Origin: Ctenosaura bakeri
Lineage: Eukaryota; Chordata; Lepidosauria; Squamata; Iguanidae
DNA length: 64,000 nucleotides
NCBI GenBank assembly: GCA_948474755.1
Contig: CAOLHI010000958.1
Coordinates: 372,001 to 436,000, forward strand
Direction: 5' to 3'
In this document: positions 11,764 to 24,186 of the stretch, piece by piece
Layout of the letters: every line of letters begins with the position of its first letter
Position numbering within the stretch: the first letter of the stretch is position 1
Notes under the pieces: generated by a model
Told to the model about the DNA's origin: nothing
What the model saw: the letters and a program-made list of their open reading frames with translations, nothing else
The model's database searches: none
Program-made: the position numbers and the translations under genes

Positions 11764-12545
11764 TGTTGGGATTAGATTACATTTTAGTATATGGTCAGCA
11801 TCATAGGTCATGTGGGTCAGCATCACAGGTCATAGGGTGAGAACTGACCAATCAAAAAGGAAAGAAGTGAGCATCTTCAGGATGCTTCCAGATGCTTCCA
11901 AGGAGAGGTTATAAAACTTCTTGGAGGCCATGTGGCCGAGAGATAACAAAGGGATAACAACCAAGGAACCTCTTGGAGGGGGGTTCTGTGCCAGTTGCAG
12001 GCTGCAGGCCGTAGGCCTCGCCTCCTGGCCCTTCCTCTTAGAACATCTAAGCCTAGGAACAACTGTGAGTAATTAGAAATAGTTATCTAGTCGCATTAGG
12101 GACTTTTCTGTTATTTTGGAGCTGGCTGATCTAAAGAATGTGTCTGTGCTTCCATATCTGTTCTTTTTGTAACTACTTGTAACTAAGCATGCCTGGGAGG
12201 AAGGGGCTTCCCATGTGTGGTAATTTGCCTTGTTTATTTGCCTACCTTTAATAAATACTTTCTGTAAAAGACCCTGTTTCTCTCCTTCCCACGCCAAGCT
12301 AGGTAGACTGGGGGAAAAGGAAGATTCTTAAGCTTAGGGATGTACGTGGTTGGACAGGGTCCTGCTGTACTGTCCAAGTGTCCAGATCATTCATAATTCA
12401 GCGGGTGGTGGCAGCGAAGATGAATTGATAGCTAAAAATCATAAAAGGCTGGAAAATACGTCCCAGCAGCGCATGGTGTCATTTTCCAGCTTCACACACT
12501 CACACAGATAACTATAGAAATAAAGGTTGGAGTGGGATAGAGGAA
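11764..12545 (+). mobile_element. second, different LTR-like element inserted in copy 2
   Basis: LTR features on plus, in order: two tandem 22-bp repeats (ggtcagcatcatagg / ggtcagcatcacagg, 11793-11836), CCAAT at 11848, tandem gatgcttcca units at 11880-11900, TATA box ttataaaac at 11909, poly(A) signal AATAAA at 12250, and a plausible CA end at 12400. Right after it, tggtggcagcgaagatg (about 12406) resembles a tRNA primer-binding site, so part of the leader seems to be present. No gag or pol frame follows. The TG start at 11764 is a guess. Confidence 0.45.
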
Positions 12546-13085
12546 TTTTTAGAGGAGTTGTTGGTTTGGGTAATACTACACCTGTCCTGAAGCCCGGGTA
12601 GTCTGCAGCAGAAGTTCGGAGGTATGGAGTCTCAGTACGTGGGACTGAGGGGAAGGCTCACCAAGCAAAGTGGCAGCAAGGCTGGATGGAAGTCGGGAGT
12701 GATCCGAAGAAGCTCTCAAAGTCAAGGGATTTTATAGGGGAAAATGTGGGCGTAGGCTAGTCCGTACTTGGAGAAAACAATGAGTTTCGGGCTGGAGACA
12801 AAGCCTCCGAAAGGTCAGAATTTAGCATGATTGAGTTCAAGTCAGAATTGACAAAGTCCGAATTGACAAAGGAGTAGCCAGTATGCAAACACAGAATGCT
12901 TGACAGATGAGGATTCTTCTAATCAAGCTGCCTGCTCGGGGCAGGGAGTTCATTGTAAGTAGCGTGCATACATAATAGAGTACTTGCCTTTAAGAATTAG
13001 TTTGTTTATAGGGAAGACAAAGAAAAGTGAGAATTATTAATTATGTATTAATTGAGAGGGGAATAGCATAAGCTGAAAATTACAA
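12546..13085 (-). mobile_element. LTR-like module copy 2, 5' (U3-R) part
   Basis: Read on minus, a TATA box (ccctataaaatccc, about 12730-12743) is followed by a region like an LTR R region (gagagcttcttcggatcac). It lies on the far side of the plus-strand LTR-like element from the U5 part, in the same orientation. I infer that the two pieces were once contiguous; no repeat at the junctions proves it. Confidence 0.35.
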
Positions 13086-14325
13086 CTCTTCCATTTTTAT
13101 TCAGAATTCATTTATGATGTTTATAAAATTCATGTATAGTTCATGCATTGTCCAGTTGTGTCACAAATCTGTCTTTGCGCCTGGCATTGATTTCAATTTC
13201 TGAAATGTCCAGTTACATCTTTAAATTTTTTCCTATATATTAATTTATGTGCTATAAGGGGAAAAAGAAACCCTCACTTTTCTGCTTTGTTTCTCTTCCC
13301 ACTTGTCAAAAGGGCCAATATATCCTAAGCTAATTTGGAACATATACCTTTGGAACGGAACTGGAGGCTTCTCTTTTGTGTTAACAACACCTTCCTATTC
13401 CTCATCTATGGCTCCCGTTGCTCTACTTGGCTTAATTTAACACCTGATTTTTGTGTCCTGGTTAAAGAAATGAATCTGTTTTAGTCATGCCTAGTGCTCT
13501 GCCTTCATACCCAGCTGTGTTCAGCATTTTTACAAAAGAAAAATCAACTCTTTTCCTCTACCTCCAATGTTAGTGCAGACTGGGGATAAGGACTTTGAAG
13601 TCAATGAAATATTGCTGCTGTAAACTATAGCTGGAATGAGTGATTATTTCTGAATGAATACCAGGTATGTGAATGGTATATGTGAACACAAATTCACTCT
13701 CATTGCAGAGATTTCTGATTCACCCTCTTTAAATAGTGTAGGCACAATTCACTTGCAGATTTTCCTTACCAAGCATGATTGGAATGAATGGGGATAGTGC
13801 AAGACCTCACCTATTGAATGTTTAATTGTTCTGTACAAGTTACGATAAAAATAAAAGCTTCCCCAAGGAAAGGAAAGAGAACAGTGCTGATTAGTAATTT
13901 TTTCTCTAACATGGTACTTTCTGGATGTGTTGGCCATTGGGAATTGTAGTCTAGCATATCGGAAGGGAGCAAGGTTGGAGAGCAAGTGTAAGATAAACAG
14001 TTCAACATTGTATCAATTTGTTGAATTTCCCATGGTAGCACCCCTAGGTCTTGGTTCTCTGGGGGATTTGTACAGACTGTGCTGTGCTAAGTTTCCATTA
14101 CTTATAGAAAAGGTATTTGTTCAGATGGGTATTTATTCTTGGCTAGGCACTTAATCTCTTTATATGGGTTCATTTAATGCTCTGTTTTACTGTTTTATTC
14201 TTTATCATTTTAAATTCTCAGGTGCTATGGGTGACTTACAGAATAAAGACACAATGTAGCACAGTGTTCATTTGAAAAAGTCAATCAGAATATAAAGTTT
14301 CACTGGACAAAAATTTTCTGATAAG
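13086..14325. other. unassigned, with a short possible hAT fragment
   Basis: Mostly featureless. At 13915-13985 'ctggatgtgttggccattgggaattgtagtctagca' resembles the common reptile hAT MITE core (a tggactacaactccca-type motif), but it is too short and diverged to call. Confidence 0.3.
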
Positions 14326-14549
14326 TTGTGTTGCTGTATGCCTTCAAGCTGCCTCTGACTTGTGCCAACCTTATTACAGGGTTTTCTTAGCAAGATTTAT
14401 CCAGTGGAGGTTTGCCATCGCCTTCCTTTTAGGTTAGGAGAGTGTGACTTCCCCAAAATCATCCAGTGGGTTTCCATGACTGAGTGAAGATTCAAATTCT
14501 GGCCTCCCTGAGTGATAGTCCACTACTGAAGAGACTATACAATGCTGGA
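14326..14549 (-). mobile_element. Sauria-type tRNA SINE
   Basis: The family order is complete on minus: tail (acttgaaggcat at the left), aggttggcacaagtcagag, 'tcatccagtgggtttccatgactgagtg' (on plus) and a diverged tRNA-like head near 14520-14549. Confidence 0.8.
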
Positions 14550-15540
14550 AGAATTAAAAAAATATGTGATGTTCTCTTTTCTGAGGAGACCCAGTGTGTT
14601 CTTGACGGGGAGCAGTGATGGCTTGTGGCTTCCATACTCCTGGAGTGGAGAATCCACTCCACATTTGCAATTTAAGTTACCTTGAATAGCTCCTCTAAAG
14701 TTCAGACCAAAATCCATAGTAGATTCATTGTCCCACTGTTGTGGAAACCACAAGCCTTCACTGGTGAACAGCTTGGAAACGTACGTTTTTCACTGCAACT
14801 CCGAAGTCTCCCCATCATATCTCTGATCCTGTCCCATTGTAAAGTTTTAGTTCTCTAAAGATCTGATGGCCAAAGGGAAGCTAATTGAAGACTCACAGGG
14901 TTTCCATGGGCCATAAGCACAACATTTTGACCCCTACTTCCAACAAGGAAAAAGAAAAGAAGAGCAAGATCAAGGAAGGGAAATCAGATGGGTGCTCTCC
15001 TCCTTCACCATTAAATGGAAAAGAAGCCACTAGAAGAGAATGGAGTGAACATACCCGCAAAACAACTCAGTGTGTGTAATCATCTATACCAGCACGCTAG
15101 TTCATGCATTCAATGGAAAGAATGATAAAGAGTTCCTGGAAATGGCCTACATAAACTCAAAATAACCACCTACTTCTCAGATACCTGGACCCTGCAGTAT
15201 GACATCAAACTTCACAACATCAATGTGGGAAATTAATTGTTGTGGGGAACCTACATAGCAGTTCTTTTGATGAGGAAGATAAGGATATCTTTGAAACTAT
15301 AGATATTTCCATGTAGAATGTCTCTCAGTGGATTACTCTGGAGTCAGGAGGAATGTGTGTGCTCTTTAGCAATAGTACAAAATAGGAGTATGTAAGATTG
15401 AGTGCCAAGAAAGGAAAGGAGCATAAGGTTCCTGGAATGGTTAGATCAGCTATAAATAGTAGAGGTCATGAAGTCTGCTATAGAAGGCCATCTGACCTTG
15501 TCTGGTCAACAGAGCAGAACCTCCTGCCTCCTGTACTCCT
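14550..15540 (+). other. unassigned; possible retrocopy remnant
   Basis: A 64-codon plus frame at 14885-15079 is rich in Lys and Glu (KEKEKKSKIKEGK) followed by NGKEATRREWSEHTRK. Codon-like sequence seems to continue past its stop with frameshifts (for example LVHAFNGKNDKEFLEMAY from about 15100). The stretch looks like a decayed intronless coding copy, but I cannot name the parent gene. It could equally be chance. Confidence 0.2.
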
Positions 15541-15740
15541 GGGGCTTTTCCGTACTACACTGTTATAGTGCTATTATTCCACTTTCAACATCCTATGGAA
15601 TCCTGGGGTTTGCAGTTTAGGGAGGGGCCTTTAGAATTCTCAGCCACGGGGCTCTTTGGCCTCAGCAAATTACAAACCCCAGAATTCCACAGGATGTTGA
15701 AAGTGGAATAATAGCACTATAACAGTGTAGTGCAGAAACA
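15541..15740. mobile_element. family A MITE, full palindromic form
   Basis: Two arms of about 68 bp are near-perfect inverted repeats (about 15552-15620 against 15665-15733). They include gttatagtgctattattcc and ccactttcaacatcctatgg with complements on the right, separated by about 45 bp (agaattctcagccacgggg). No coding capacity. The outer ends are slightly degraded and no target duplication is readable. Confidence 0.85.
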
Positions 15741-16396
15741 TATATCAGGTTTCCTGGTCTGGAGAGCACACATGGCATGACTGTTTCCTGATATGATATC
15801 TGTGCTACCCTCCACTATATTAACACAGCCATGGATCTCAAATTCTATTTCCTCATAGGCAAATGTATTACTTCGTTAAAAAAAAGTCATCCAGTACTTT
15901 GTATAAATGTACAATTATTATTTGTTATTTATTATCCAAAACAGGGGTTAGAATATTCTTAGGATATTCAAGTATACTTTTTGTCCCAAGATTTTAGGTC
16001 ATTTAAAAGATTCATGTTTTTATTTGTTTGTTTGTTCTCAAACATTAAAGACAATCTGAGTGCATGTGGCTGCTAGAGATATATATGAGCATATGTTTTT
16101 TGCATGCATTTATATCAGCTAAAGTTGCCTGACATCTGGTTTTCTTTTATGTAAAAAAAAAAAAAAAAAACTTCACCAAATTTGCAATAAGGATGTTCAG
16201 GTGTTTCATATTTTCTATTATTTTTATTATCTGACTTTTTAAAAAATAAAACAAGTATGTAAACAAATAGCCAAGTGATTCTGTATGTTGCAGGACAAAC
16301 CTGAAGTGCCAAAGTTGGACTTAATACTGGCAGAATCCACTACAAAGTACTCCAACGCACAACCACCTGAGCTGCACAAGATCACAACTAAACATT
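15741..16396. other. unassigned, AT-rich
   Basis: No gene or element recognised. It contains an 18-base A run at 16153-16170. Confidence 0.5.
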
Positions 16397-16820
16397 GGCC
16401 TTTTCTGCACTTTGTTTTTGCAACAGGGCAGAGCGTCCTCCAGAGAGGGACGTTTGCACTTGGGGGTGGACTGGGTCCGGACTTCTTTCTGTAGTTCTGG
16501 ACTTCAGCTCACTCTGGAACTACTTGAACCACTTAAAACAGATCTTTCAACAGTGTGGTGTACCCCACTCCGTGGCTGCGCTTCGGTGTAGATTTGCAGG
16601 CTCGCACCAGTGTGAACCTGCAGATCTTCCGGGTTTTAGGCTGGTGAGCTTCACCGGTTGGTGGAGAGCCTCCACCAACGGGAAGCTGCCATTTTTGTCC
16701 CCGGAACAATGTGTAGTGCGGGCACGCACTGCTCTGGATCAGCCTGGATCCTCCGAGGGAGCACGCCAGTCCAGTAAGTAACACAACAGGGCATTTTCTT
16801 CGCCAAGTGTGAAAAAGCCC
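16397..16820 (+). mobile_element. family B MITE
   Basis: Termini ggccttttctgcac and gtgtgaaaaagccc form the inverted repeat. A 3-bp target duplication att flanks it (16394-16396, 16821-16823). The interior has the family B landmarks tgcaggctcgcaccag, gttggtggagagcctccac and gccattttt near 16590-16700, also present in the copies at 58.6 and 62.6 kb. The 128- and 137-codon frames across it are by-products of its composition. Confidence 0.8.
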
Positions 16821-18261
16821 ATTGTATAAGAGAACAACCTGGATTAATAAGTTCTGTTCAAGCTGTGTTTGCAAAGTTACAAAACTAGATATAAGTAGCT
16901 CTCTTTTACATGGGTCAGATTGCACTGAGCCCTGATAGCTTTCCAATTTCTAAGAAAGAGAGTAAGTCAAAGACTAGCATAGCTGGGGTTTAGGGTTTGG
17001 GGCTTGATGTTAACTGAATTTTTTTAAAGAGTTTTTGCACTCTATTACATTGCTGGAGCACTTTAAAAGAACTACCATGTACCAATCCCTTCCACTCTTT
17101 TACTCTCAATGTTGGTCCTGGAAGGAGGAAAAAGGCTTCTCTTTGACTCTTCTGTTGCTGCTAACACTGCCAACAACAAAAGAGAGGAGAAGTTTGAGGA
17201 CTGCAGGTGGTGGATGTGATTTTGGGTTGGGTGAGGGCAACTAAAAGGGGGAAACCAGGTCTTCTGTTCTGATCACTAGAATTTTAATCTGAGCTGGACA
17301 GAAGTAGGAGACTATGAAGCTTTCCATTTTTTTTTTATTTAGTTTGGTTTAACAGAAACCAAGAAGTGACCCTCTTCGTTGGCTGGAGCTCTGGGGTAAG
17401 TGGGAAGAGCAATGGTATAATTGCAAAGCAACAGAAATTCAGAATTTATGAGAAAGGGATAAAGATAGAATGCTAGCAGAAAGAAAGAGTCAGAGCTGCT
17501 AGAACAGGATAACTGATTGTGACCATTGGACCAAGAACAATAAGATATTGCCTAAATAAAAGACATGGAGAAAACAGGGACAGAATCAAGTTATGTTAAC
17601 AGAATGTTATTAACCTTAATTTTTTTATTACTGTGTTGCTCATGTGATGATTTTCAAACTATTATCATTTTATTTCAGTAAACCTTTTATGTTGGTTGTT
17701 TGAAAAGCTGTTGTCCCTTTTGGGAAGCATCCATTTGAAGTTGCACAGGAAACCTGAAAGGAGGCAAGAGAGAGCCAGAGAGTTTTGAGACTGGTTTAGT
17801 AGAGACAAGCAAAGAAATGAAATCATCTGCTTAGTGATGTTACCCTAAAAGGCAGGTGACTCACAGGTCCACCCACAATGCCAGTTCCTCCATGAAACAG
17901 TGGGGAATATTAGCTCAAAGGGGAGGCCTGTGAGTATGTATATAAGTGCAGGAACACCAGCTAGAGATTCAAAGAATATTGTTCCAAGCAAGCTTTGTTC
18001 CAAAGCTCCAAGCAGCCTTGAAATCACACAAAGCTAACTGAATGAAAAGAGAGGAAAAATTGGATAGTGAGAAGTTAGGGCGAAGTGGGTGATATTTACC
18101 TGTGCAGAGAAAAGAGACAAAATGATGTGGCTTGGACTAGGGTCCGAGGGTACATAAATGGGAATCAGAGCAGCCTATGTTACTTTGTGGAGACAGTTTT
18201 AGGTGCTATTGTTTCTGTAGTATATACATCTTATTGTCATATTATGAAACATCAGGAAAAA
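16821..18261. other. unassigned non-coding DNA
   Basis: No recognisable gene or mobile element. Confidence 0.5.
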
Positions 18262-18950
18262 TGGGTTTTAGGGATGTGAATATTCATTATTTCAGTCTTT
18301 CCAAAATGGATAATTTTACTTCCCCCCCCTTTGCTATAAGAAACTCATTGAAAACTGTGAAGCTTTCAAAGACTATTCACAATCTGTAACTTATTCTGTT
18401 TAAAAACAGAAATGAAAACAAAAAAAAAAACACGAGGGTTTTTACAGAGAAAACAGCATGTTTTGTGCAGAAAATGAAATTTCTGCAAAATTCTAAGCAG
18501 AAATGCTATTTTCTGCATAGAAACTTTTTTCTGTGCAGACAATTGTGTTTTCTGTGCAGAAATATTGGAAGGCTTTTTTAAAATAGTACTTTTCTAAGTT
18601 ATCGATGTATGATAAAATCAGACTATTTTATATAAGATAAATATGAAACAATAACCTGCTGAATCAAATGTTACAGAATATTTAGATATTTTGTTTTGTA
18701 TTATATCATATATAATATGTTATATGTCTTCTTATTATATTGTTATTTTTATTAATAAAAAATACTACTTTTCTGTACAAAAAATGTTTTCTGTGTAAAG
18801 AAACCACACACATTTTTGTGCAGAAAAGTCCCAAAGTGTGACAATTGTCACTTATCAGGATTCTTCTTGTTAGCATTACCTGACAACTGAGACTTTTCTT
18901 TCAATTATAATTTTTTCAAAAATTTTCAAATATTTCTTCCATCCCTACTG
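18262..18950. mobile_element. family E AT-rich foldback element
   Basis: Starts ttagggatgtgaatattcat and ends with caaatatttcttccatcccta, an imperfect terminal inverted repeat, with TA at both borders. The middle (18440-18850) carries repeated near-palindromes of the type ttttctgtgcagaaa. The same motif and the same right end recur at 28.8-29.08 kb; the motif recurs at 35.3-35.6 kb. TA flanks would suit Tc1/mariner, but the superfamily is not established. Confidence 0.5.
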
Positions 18951-19759
18951 ACTTCACATTATGGATAAAGAATCCACTGTGACTTCTCTATGTATACTTC
19001 ATTTTTTATTCCAATTGTCAGTTACCTTAGGCTGCCTTCTTTTCTCAAGGTACCTTTGTTAGAATAAGGTAAAATCTAATTTTGTACATGTTTGGCCAGT
19101 AAACAAACAGATTAACTGGTTAAAACTCAGATAAATAGTTACTTTATTTTAATGGGTGGAAGACCTATCACAAATACATGCACATGACAAGAGGGTTTTT
19201 TTCCCAATATGTTTGTCATTGGGCAAGGATACATGTGAGATGTGCATAATATAGACAGCCAAACAGGTGAAGATCACTTATTCATTCTTTGCACTGGCAC
19301 CAAGCCCCTGAATGTACATTAAAAGCTTTCAAATACAAATCATTAAAGTGGCATTCAGGCAACTTCAAACAATGAGCCTGGCTCCAGACAACTCTTGCCT
19401 AAAACCTTTTAGTGAAAGAAACCGTTCCTCTGACATCAAGATGATCTTGCATGACTGACATCTTTGAAAAATCTTGCGATGTGTCATGCACCTTTTAGTA
19501 AAGAAAAGAATCTGTCCTTTCAACCTGACACAACTAGCTGCCATGAGAAATTGTTTGCCTGCGATTGTTAAAATGTTGGTGTGAAAAAAGGACTGGCATT
19601 GCAGAAGTCTCTGTCAGGGCAAGAAACTGAACCTGTGTCCTCGGAGGCAGCACAAAACTACAAGACACTTGTTGAAAGTTGTCTCCACATAAACAAAAAA
19701 CAGGTTCTTCAGTGGAGACTGAGCAATAGACTTGAAGGTTTTAATCTTCTGCATCAAAA
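18951..19759. other. unassigned non-coding DNA
   Basis: No recognisable gene or mobile element. Confidence 0.5.
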
Positions 19760-19887
19760 CTGGGAACCTATGGCCTTCAAAGTGTTTTTGGGTTCTGAAT
19801 CCCATCAGTCCCAGGCAGTACGACAGTCAGTGATGATGGGGGGTAAACCCATTTGGTGGCCACATATTCCCCATCACTACTCTGCAT
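19760..19887. mobile_element. hAT-type MITE, diverged
   Basis: Left end ctgggaacctatggccttca and right end tggtggccacatattcccca are imperfect inverted repeats. The core ttctgaatcccatcagtcc resembles the tggactacaactcccatcag motif of abundant reptile hAT MITEs. No 8-bp duplication is readable. Confidence 0.5.
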
Positions 19888-19980
19888 GAGGGATGGGTAC
19901 TTCAGAGGATTTTAATGCTGGAAGGAACTTACATGAAGTCCAGAGGCTCCATTCACAGCTGTTGTTTAAGGCTGGGATGA

Positions 19981-20590
19981 ATCATATAATCATAGAGACA
20001 TAGAAACATAGAGTTGGAAGAGACCACAATGGCCATCGAATCCAATCTCCTGCCATGCAGGAACAAACACTCAAAGCACTCCCAGCAAATGGCCATCTAG
20101 CCTCTGCTTAAAAACCTCCAAAGAAGGGGTCCCCCACACTCGGAGGCAGCATAGTCTATTATTGAACGACTCTGACTATCAGAAAGTTCTTCCTGATATC
20201 TAGATGAAATCTCTTTTCCTATAGTTTGAATCCATTGCCCCATGTCCTATTTTCTGGAGCAGCATAAAACAGCTTGCACCATCTCCAACATGACATCCTT
20301 TCAAATATTTAAACATGGCTATCATGTCCCTTCTTAACCTTCTCTTCTGAAAACTAAACATACCCAGCTCCCAAAGATGCTCCTTATAGGGCATGGTTTC
20401 CAGGCCCTTCACCATTTTGGTTGCCTTCCTCTGGACACACTCTAGCTTGTCAATGTCCCTCTTGAACTGTGGTGCCGAACCGGGCACAGTGTTCCAGGTG
20501 AGGTCCAACCAAAGCAGAATAAGGTGGTATTATTACTTCCCTTGATCTCGACACTATGCTTCTGTAGATGCAACCCAGAATCACATTGTG
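19981..20590 (-). mobile_element. CR1 LINE 3' end with RT C-terminus
   Basis: On minus, 20200-20508 is an open frame reading ..[58 protein letters not shown].., the conserved C-terminal part of CR1 ORF2 after the reverse-transcriptase palm. It is followed by the decayed end of the ORF and the 3' UTR with catagagaca/catagaaacatagag repeats at 19990-20012. The 5' truncation is near 20590. The frame stays open for about 100 codons, but the piece lacks catalytic residues and cannot act. Confidence 0.9.
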
Positions 20591-23500
20591 GTGGGTAGCT
20601 CCTGAACACTTAAAGTTCATTTGAAGTGAAATCTAGAAGGAAATTTGAAATCTCTTCATAATTTGGGGAAGATGGAAGTTAGCCAAAGGTTTTCTGACAA
20701 GGCCAATTTTTTGAAGTAGAGCTGAGGAAAGAGTAACTTATTGAAAGTCAATACTGTGAGAACCCACTTCCTCTGAATTTGGGCATGAATTGACCTATTT
20801 CTTCTGGGATATATGCATTAAACAACAAATACACTGAGCATTAAAAATAAGGATGCTTAAGTGTATATGGAAGATGGATCAAACTATCTCTATTCTGCCA
20901 TTTTCATGTGTATTCAGTGACAGTTCTATTCCATATGATTCCCTCATCTATCTGTGTTTAATTGAATGAAAATTCACATTCATTCTGAACTTATTTTTGC
21001 ATAAAATACATATTTCTGCACACATTCTACCCTAAAATATATCTTTGTGTACAAATGTTAACCTAAAAGATTTATGTCAACATACATTTTGATATTGATG
21101 GTTTGGTCCTGAAAACAATGTCGTTTTGTGAATTCAGGGAAGAGGTAAAAAGAAATAGAGGGTAATTCCATTATACACGAGTGTCTTTGTTCAGCAAGGG
21201 CATATCAGACTGGTTAACTTGCAAAACACACCAACCCAATCTCTTTATGTCATTATTGGAGTAGGGAATGGATCCACTAACCAGCAAATATATGAACTTG
21301 CAGAGAATTACTGGAGACTACAGTGGAGCTGGAAAAAAAATTCAATTATTTGAGCCATAGAAACATTTTTTCTCTTTTGCTTTTTGAAAGAACTAAAATT
21401 TTGTGGATTTTGTCATGTATATATTACTTATTTTTTGATCTGATCTAAATTTGCATCATCATTTTAAGAATATGAAACACTGTAGATATATTGAAACATA
21501 AGCAGCCTTTTTCTTCAGTACTGCCTGAATCTAAAAGTATGAATAACATTAATTCCGAAAATGATTGCAAATAGTGAGTAGTTTTTCCAGATGACATATA
21601 AGCTTTGTGAGGTGGATTATTGGTTAAAATAAAATAGATGTCAAAAATAGAAATCATATATAATGAATGCTTTTTCCTCCTCTTTAATTGTCAGAAACAA
21701 AAGTATAGGGGAAGAATTATCAGGCAGTGTTCACGGCATTGACTCTCAGTTTCTGTGTGTAAGTTTAAATTAATGAATCGTTTCAGTTTCAATGTCATGT
21801 AAACAAGCCTGTCTTATTTATGTCCAATGCTTGCCTACATAAAAGTTTATTGCAGTTAATCTCTAAGCTTTTTGTTGCAACCACTAATTGTACAGAGAAA
21901 GTGAACAGGATTAGCTGGGCAAACAGCAGCTTATGTTCTGTCCTTTCTGTGCTGTATGATACCCATTTTGAGTCAAGAACAGTGTTGTCAAGAAAGTGAG
22001 TTATGTAAATGATGGTTACATTGCAAAAGATGTTCCTCTTCTTTGCACAAGGCAAACTTGAAACAAACTCAGAAGGGCATCAATACATGAATCAAATATT
22101 TCATTTCCTGTTAAAAATGTGTTTGACATTAGATTCCCATCTTTTTTAAAAAATAAAAATAAAACCTGCATCAAATTCATTACAGTTGAATTTCCATTTG
22201 TTTAATAATCTTTTGTTCAATTGTTGCAAACTTTTAAAAATTACTTTTTACTTTTTTAAAAGAAAGGGGAAGGGAGGCAGGGAAATTCATTACTGTTACT
22301 TATTTTTTAAACTTATTTTTTAATTGTTAATGTGCAGCACGAGTCACTTTGTGTTATAATTTAAACCAATTTAAATAATAAAAAGAAGCCTAAACCCTCC
22401 AAAACAATCCCCAAATATTTGATTTTAGAGAAATGAATAAACTTTGTTAACTATATTAAAAATTTAACGTAAGCAGTCATTATGTTAATTTTAATGTGAT
22501 CGTGTTGGTGTGGTTGATATGCAAAAAGTAATATGTTACGGGTACTGTCATTAGTTGTAAATTGTTACTATGGGCTTACTCCCCCTTCTGGCTTCCATTA
22601 CAAGAAGAAAGGGGGTGATAGCATCTGGAATAATCTTTCTCTTTCCTCAGATTCTGGTCTTTGCCTTTCTCTCTGCCCAGATAGTCAGCTTGGAGGCTAA
22701 GTCCCCTTAGGTAAAGGAGAATGGCTTATGAACAAGTAAAGCTAAAGGGCTGACAGAAAGACTATCCCTGACTACCAAGTCTCAGCACTTTTTGTGAGGG
22801 AGGGCAGTGTCTTCATCACTATGGGAATGGACCTATGCCTCCTAGTCATGTTACTGTGCCACTCTATGCCTGTACAGTTGGGAAAGTTAGACGCTATTTA
22901 GCCATTTTATCTTGCCACGGTGCTCTATAGCATGCAGGCATCCTAGCTGGCCTGCAGGGCACACTGTGAAGATTTTCCATTTTGGAATTTTTAATTTGCT
23001 TTATTTATTATAAATTGGCTTGATATAGGAGCGTGGAGCTGAATAAAATCTACGCAAAGGCTTAAAGCACTTCATTTGGCAAGTAAGAGTTCTACATACA
23101 TAATTTTAGTCTCCTCCTCCTCCTTCTCCTTTTATCTGTTCTTTAAGATAGATATACTCTTTTCCGTCTTGGGAAAGTGTTTAGAGGGCGTCCTCCTCAA
23201 TCTGCATGTATGGACACACGAAGGAGAAAGGTTTCAATAGAACCTAACTTTGAAGTCACAGTGCCATACTGGTCATAGTCGTAGATATTTCGCCTTGTCA
23301 AAATGTCACCATCAGTTCTTTGCAAAGAAGATGGCTTTGCAAAGGCTTTTTCCAAGAATGGTCTCTTTCTTCCTTTGATCAAGCAAGAGCTTGGGAAATT
23401 GGCATGTAACATAACCATTTGTGGTATTCAAAGAACCCTTAAATAGTTCTACAGAAATGGAGAGCATGTGGCCTTCCAGATGTTTCTATCCTGCACACAG

Positions 23501-24186
23501 CTGGTGGTGATTCACTGGTGGGTTCAGTTCATAGTCCAAATGGAGGGATAGCTTATCTCATTTGCTCACACCACAGCCGGGCAGTATTCATTGGGGAGAA
23601 ACTATAAAACTAGGGTGAAATATCTGTTCACTCCACCTATCCTTTTTCATTTATACAACCAATTTCTTGACATTTCAGCTGGGAGAGTTTGCTTCCTCCT
23701 CTTTCCATGAAATTTCCCTATTTGTCATAAAATGTACTTCTCCACAGTTCCATGCATATTTTTTGGAGAAATAAATTCTCCAGCCTGCAGCATGTAGTAT
23801 TTCATTGGGGGCATCCTTTGAAGTTTCTGGGGTGCTTACTTCAAATAGAACATCAAAATTTGCTTTAGGAGTTTGTTTTGATTGAAACATAATAGCAGTT
23901 GAGGGGTGTTGAGACTGGAAAGTTTCCACTGATCTTAGTAAAATTCCTTTGGTTCTGTTAGAATTTCTGAAGCTTTTGTCTAAGCAGAAACCTTCAAATC
24001 AGCCTTTAACCATTTCCTGATGGATTTAAGAGATTTTTTGAATAATATTTGATAGATGCATGGACAGTGTTTTCAGGACATTCCCAAGGTGGGAGACATA
24101 AGTAAAATAATCAACCACAAGAAAACAATGGTAAGACAATTAAAACCAACTAGTACTGTCTACCCAAGACTACCTAAGAATATTTT
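20591..24186. other. unassigned, mostly repeat-free
   Basis: The longest stretch in the window without an element I recognise. AT-rich with no coding signal. The part 21780-22560 is discussed as a candidate conserved non-coding region. 20950-21100 has loose tgcacacatt / gtgtacaaatg repeats resembling family F. Short hAT-like similarity near 23465-23550 is too weak to call. Confidence 0.4.

Noticed and set aside
16395..16946. 128- and 137-codon frames on opposite strands
   Set aside because: They overlap each other inside a family B MITE with an att duplication.
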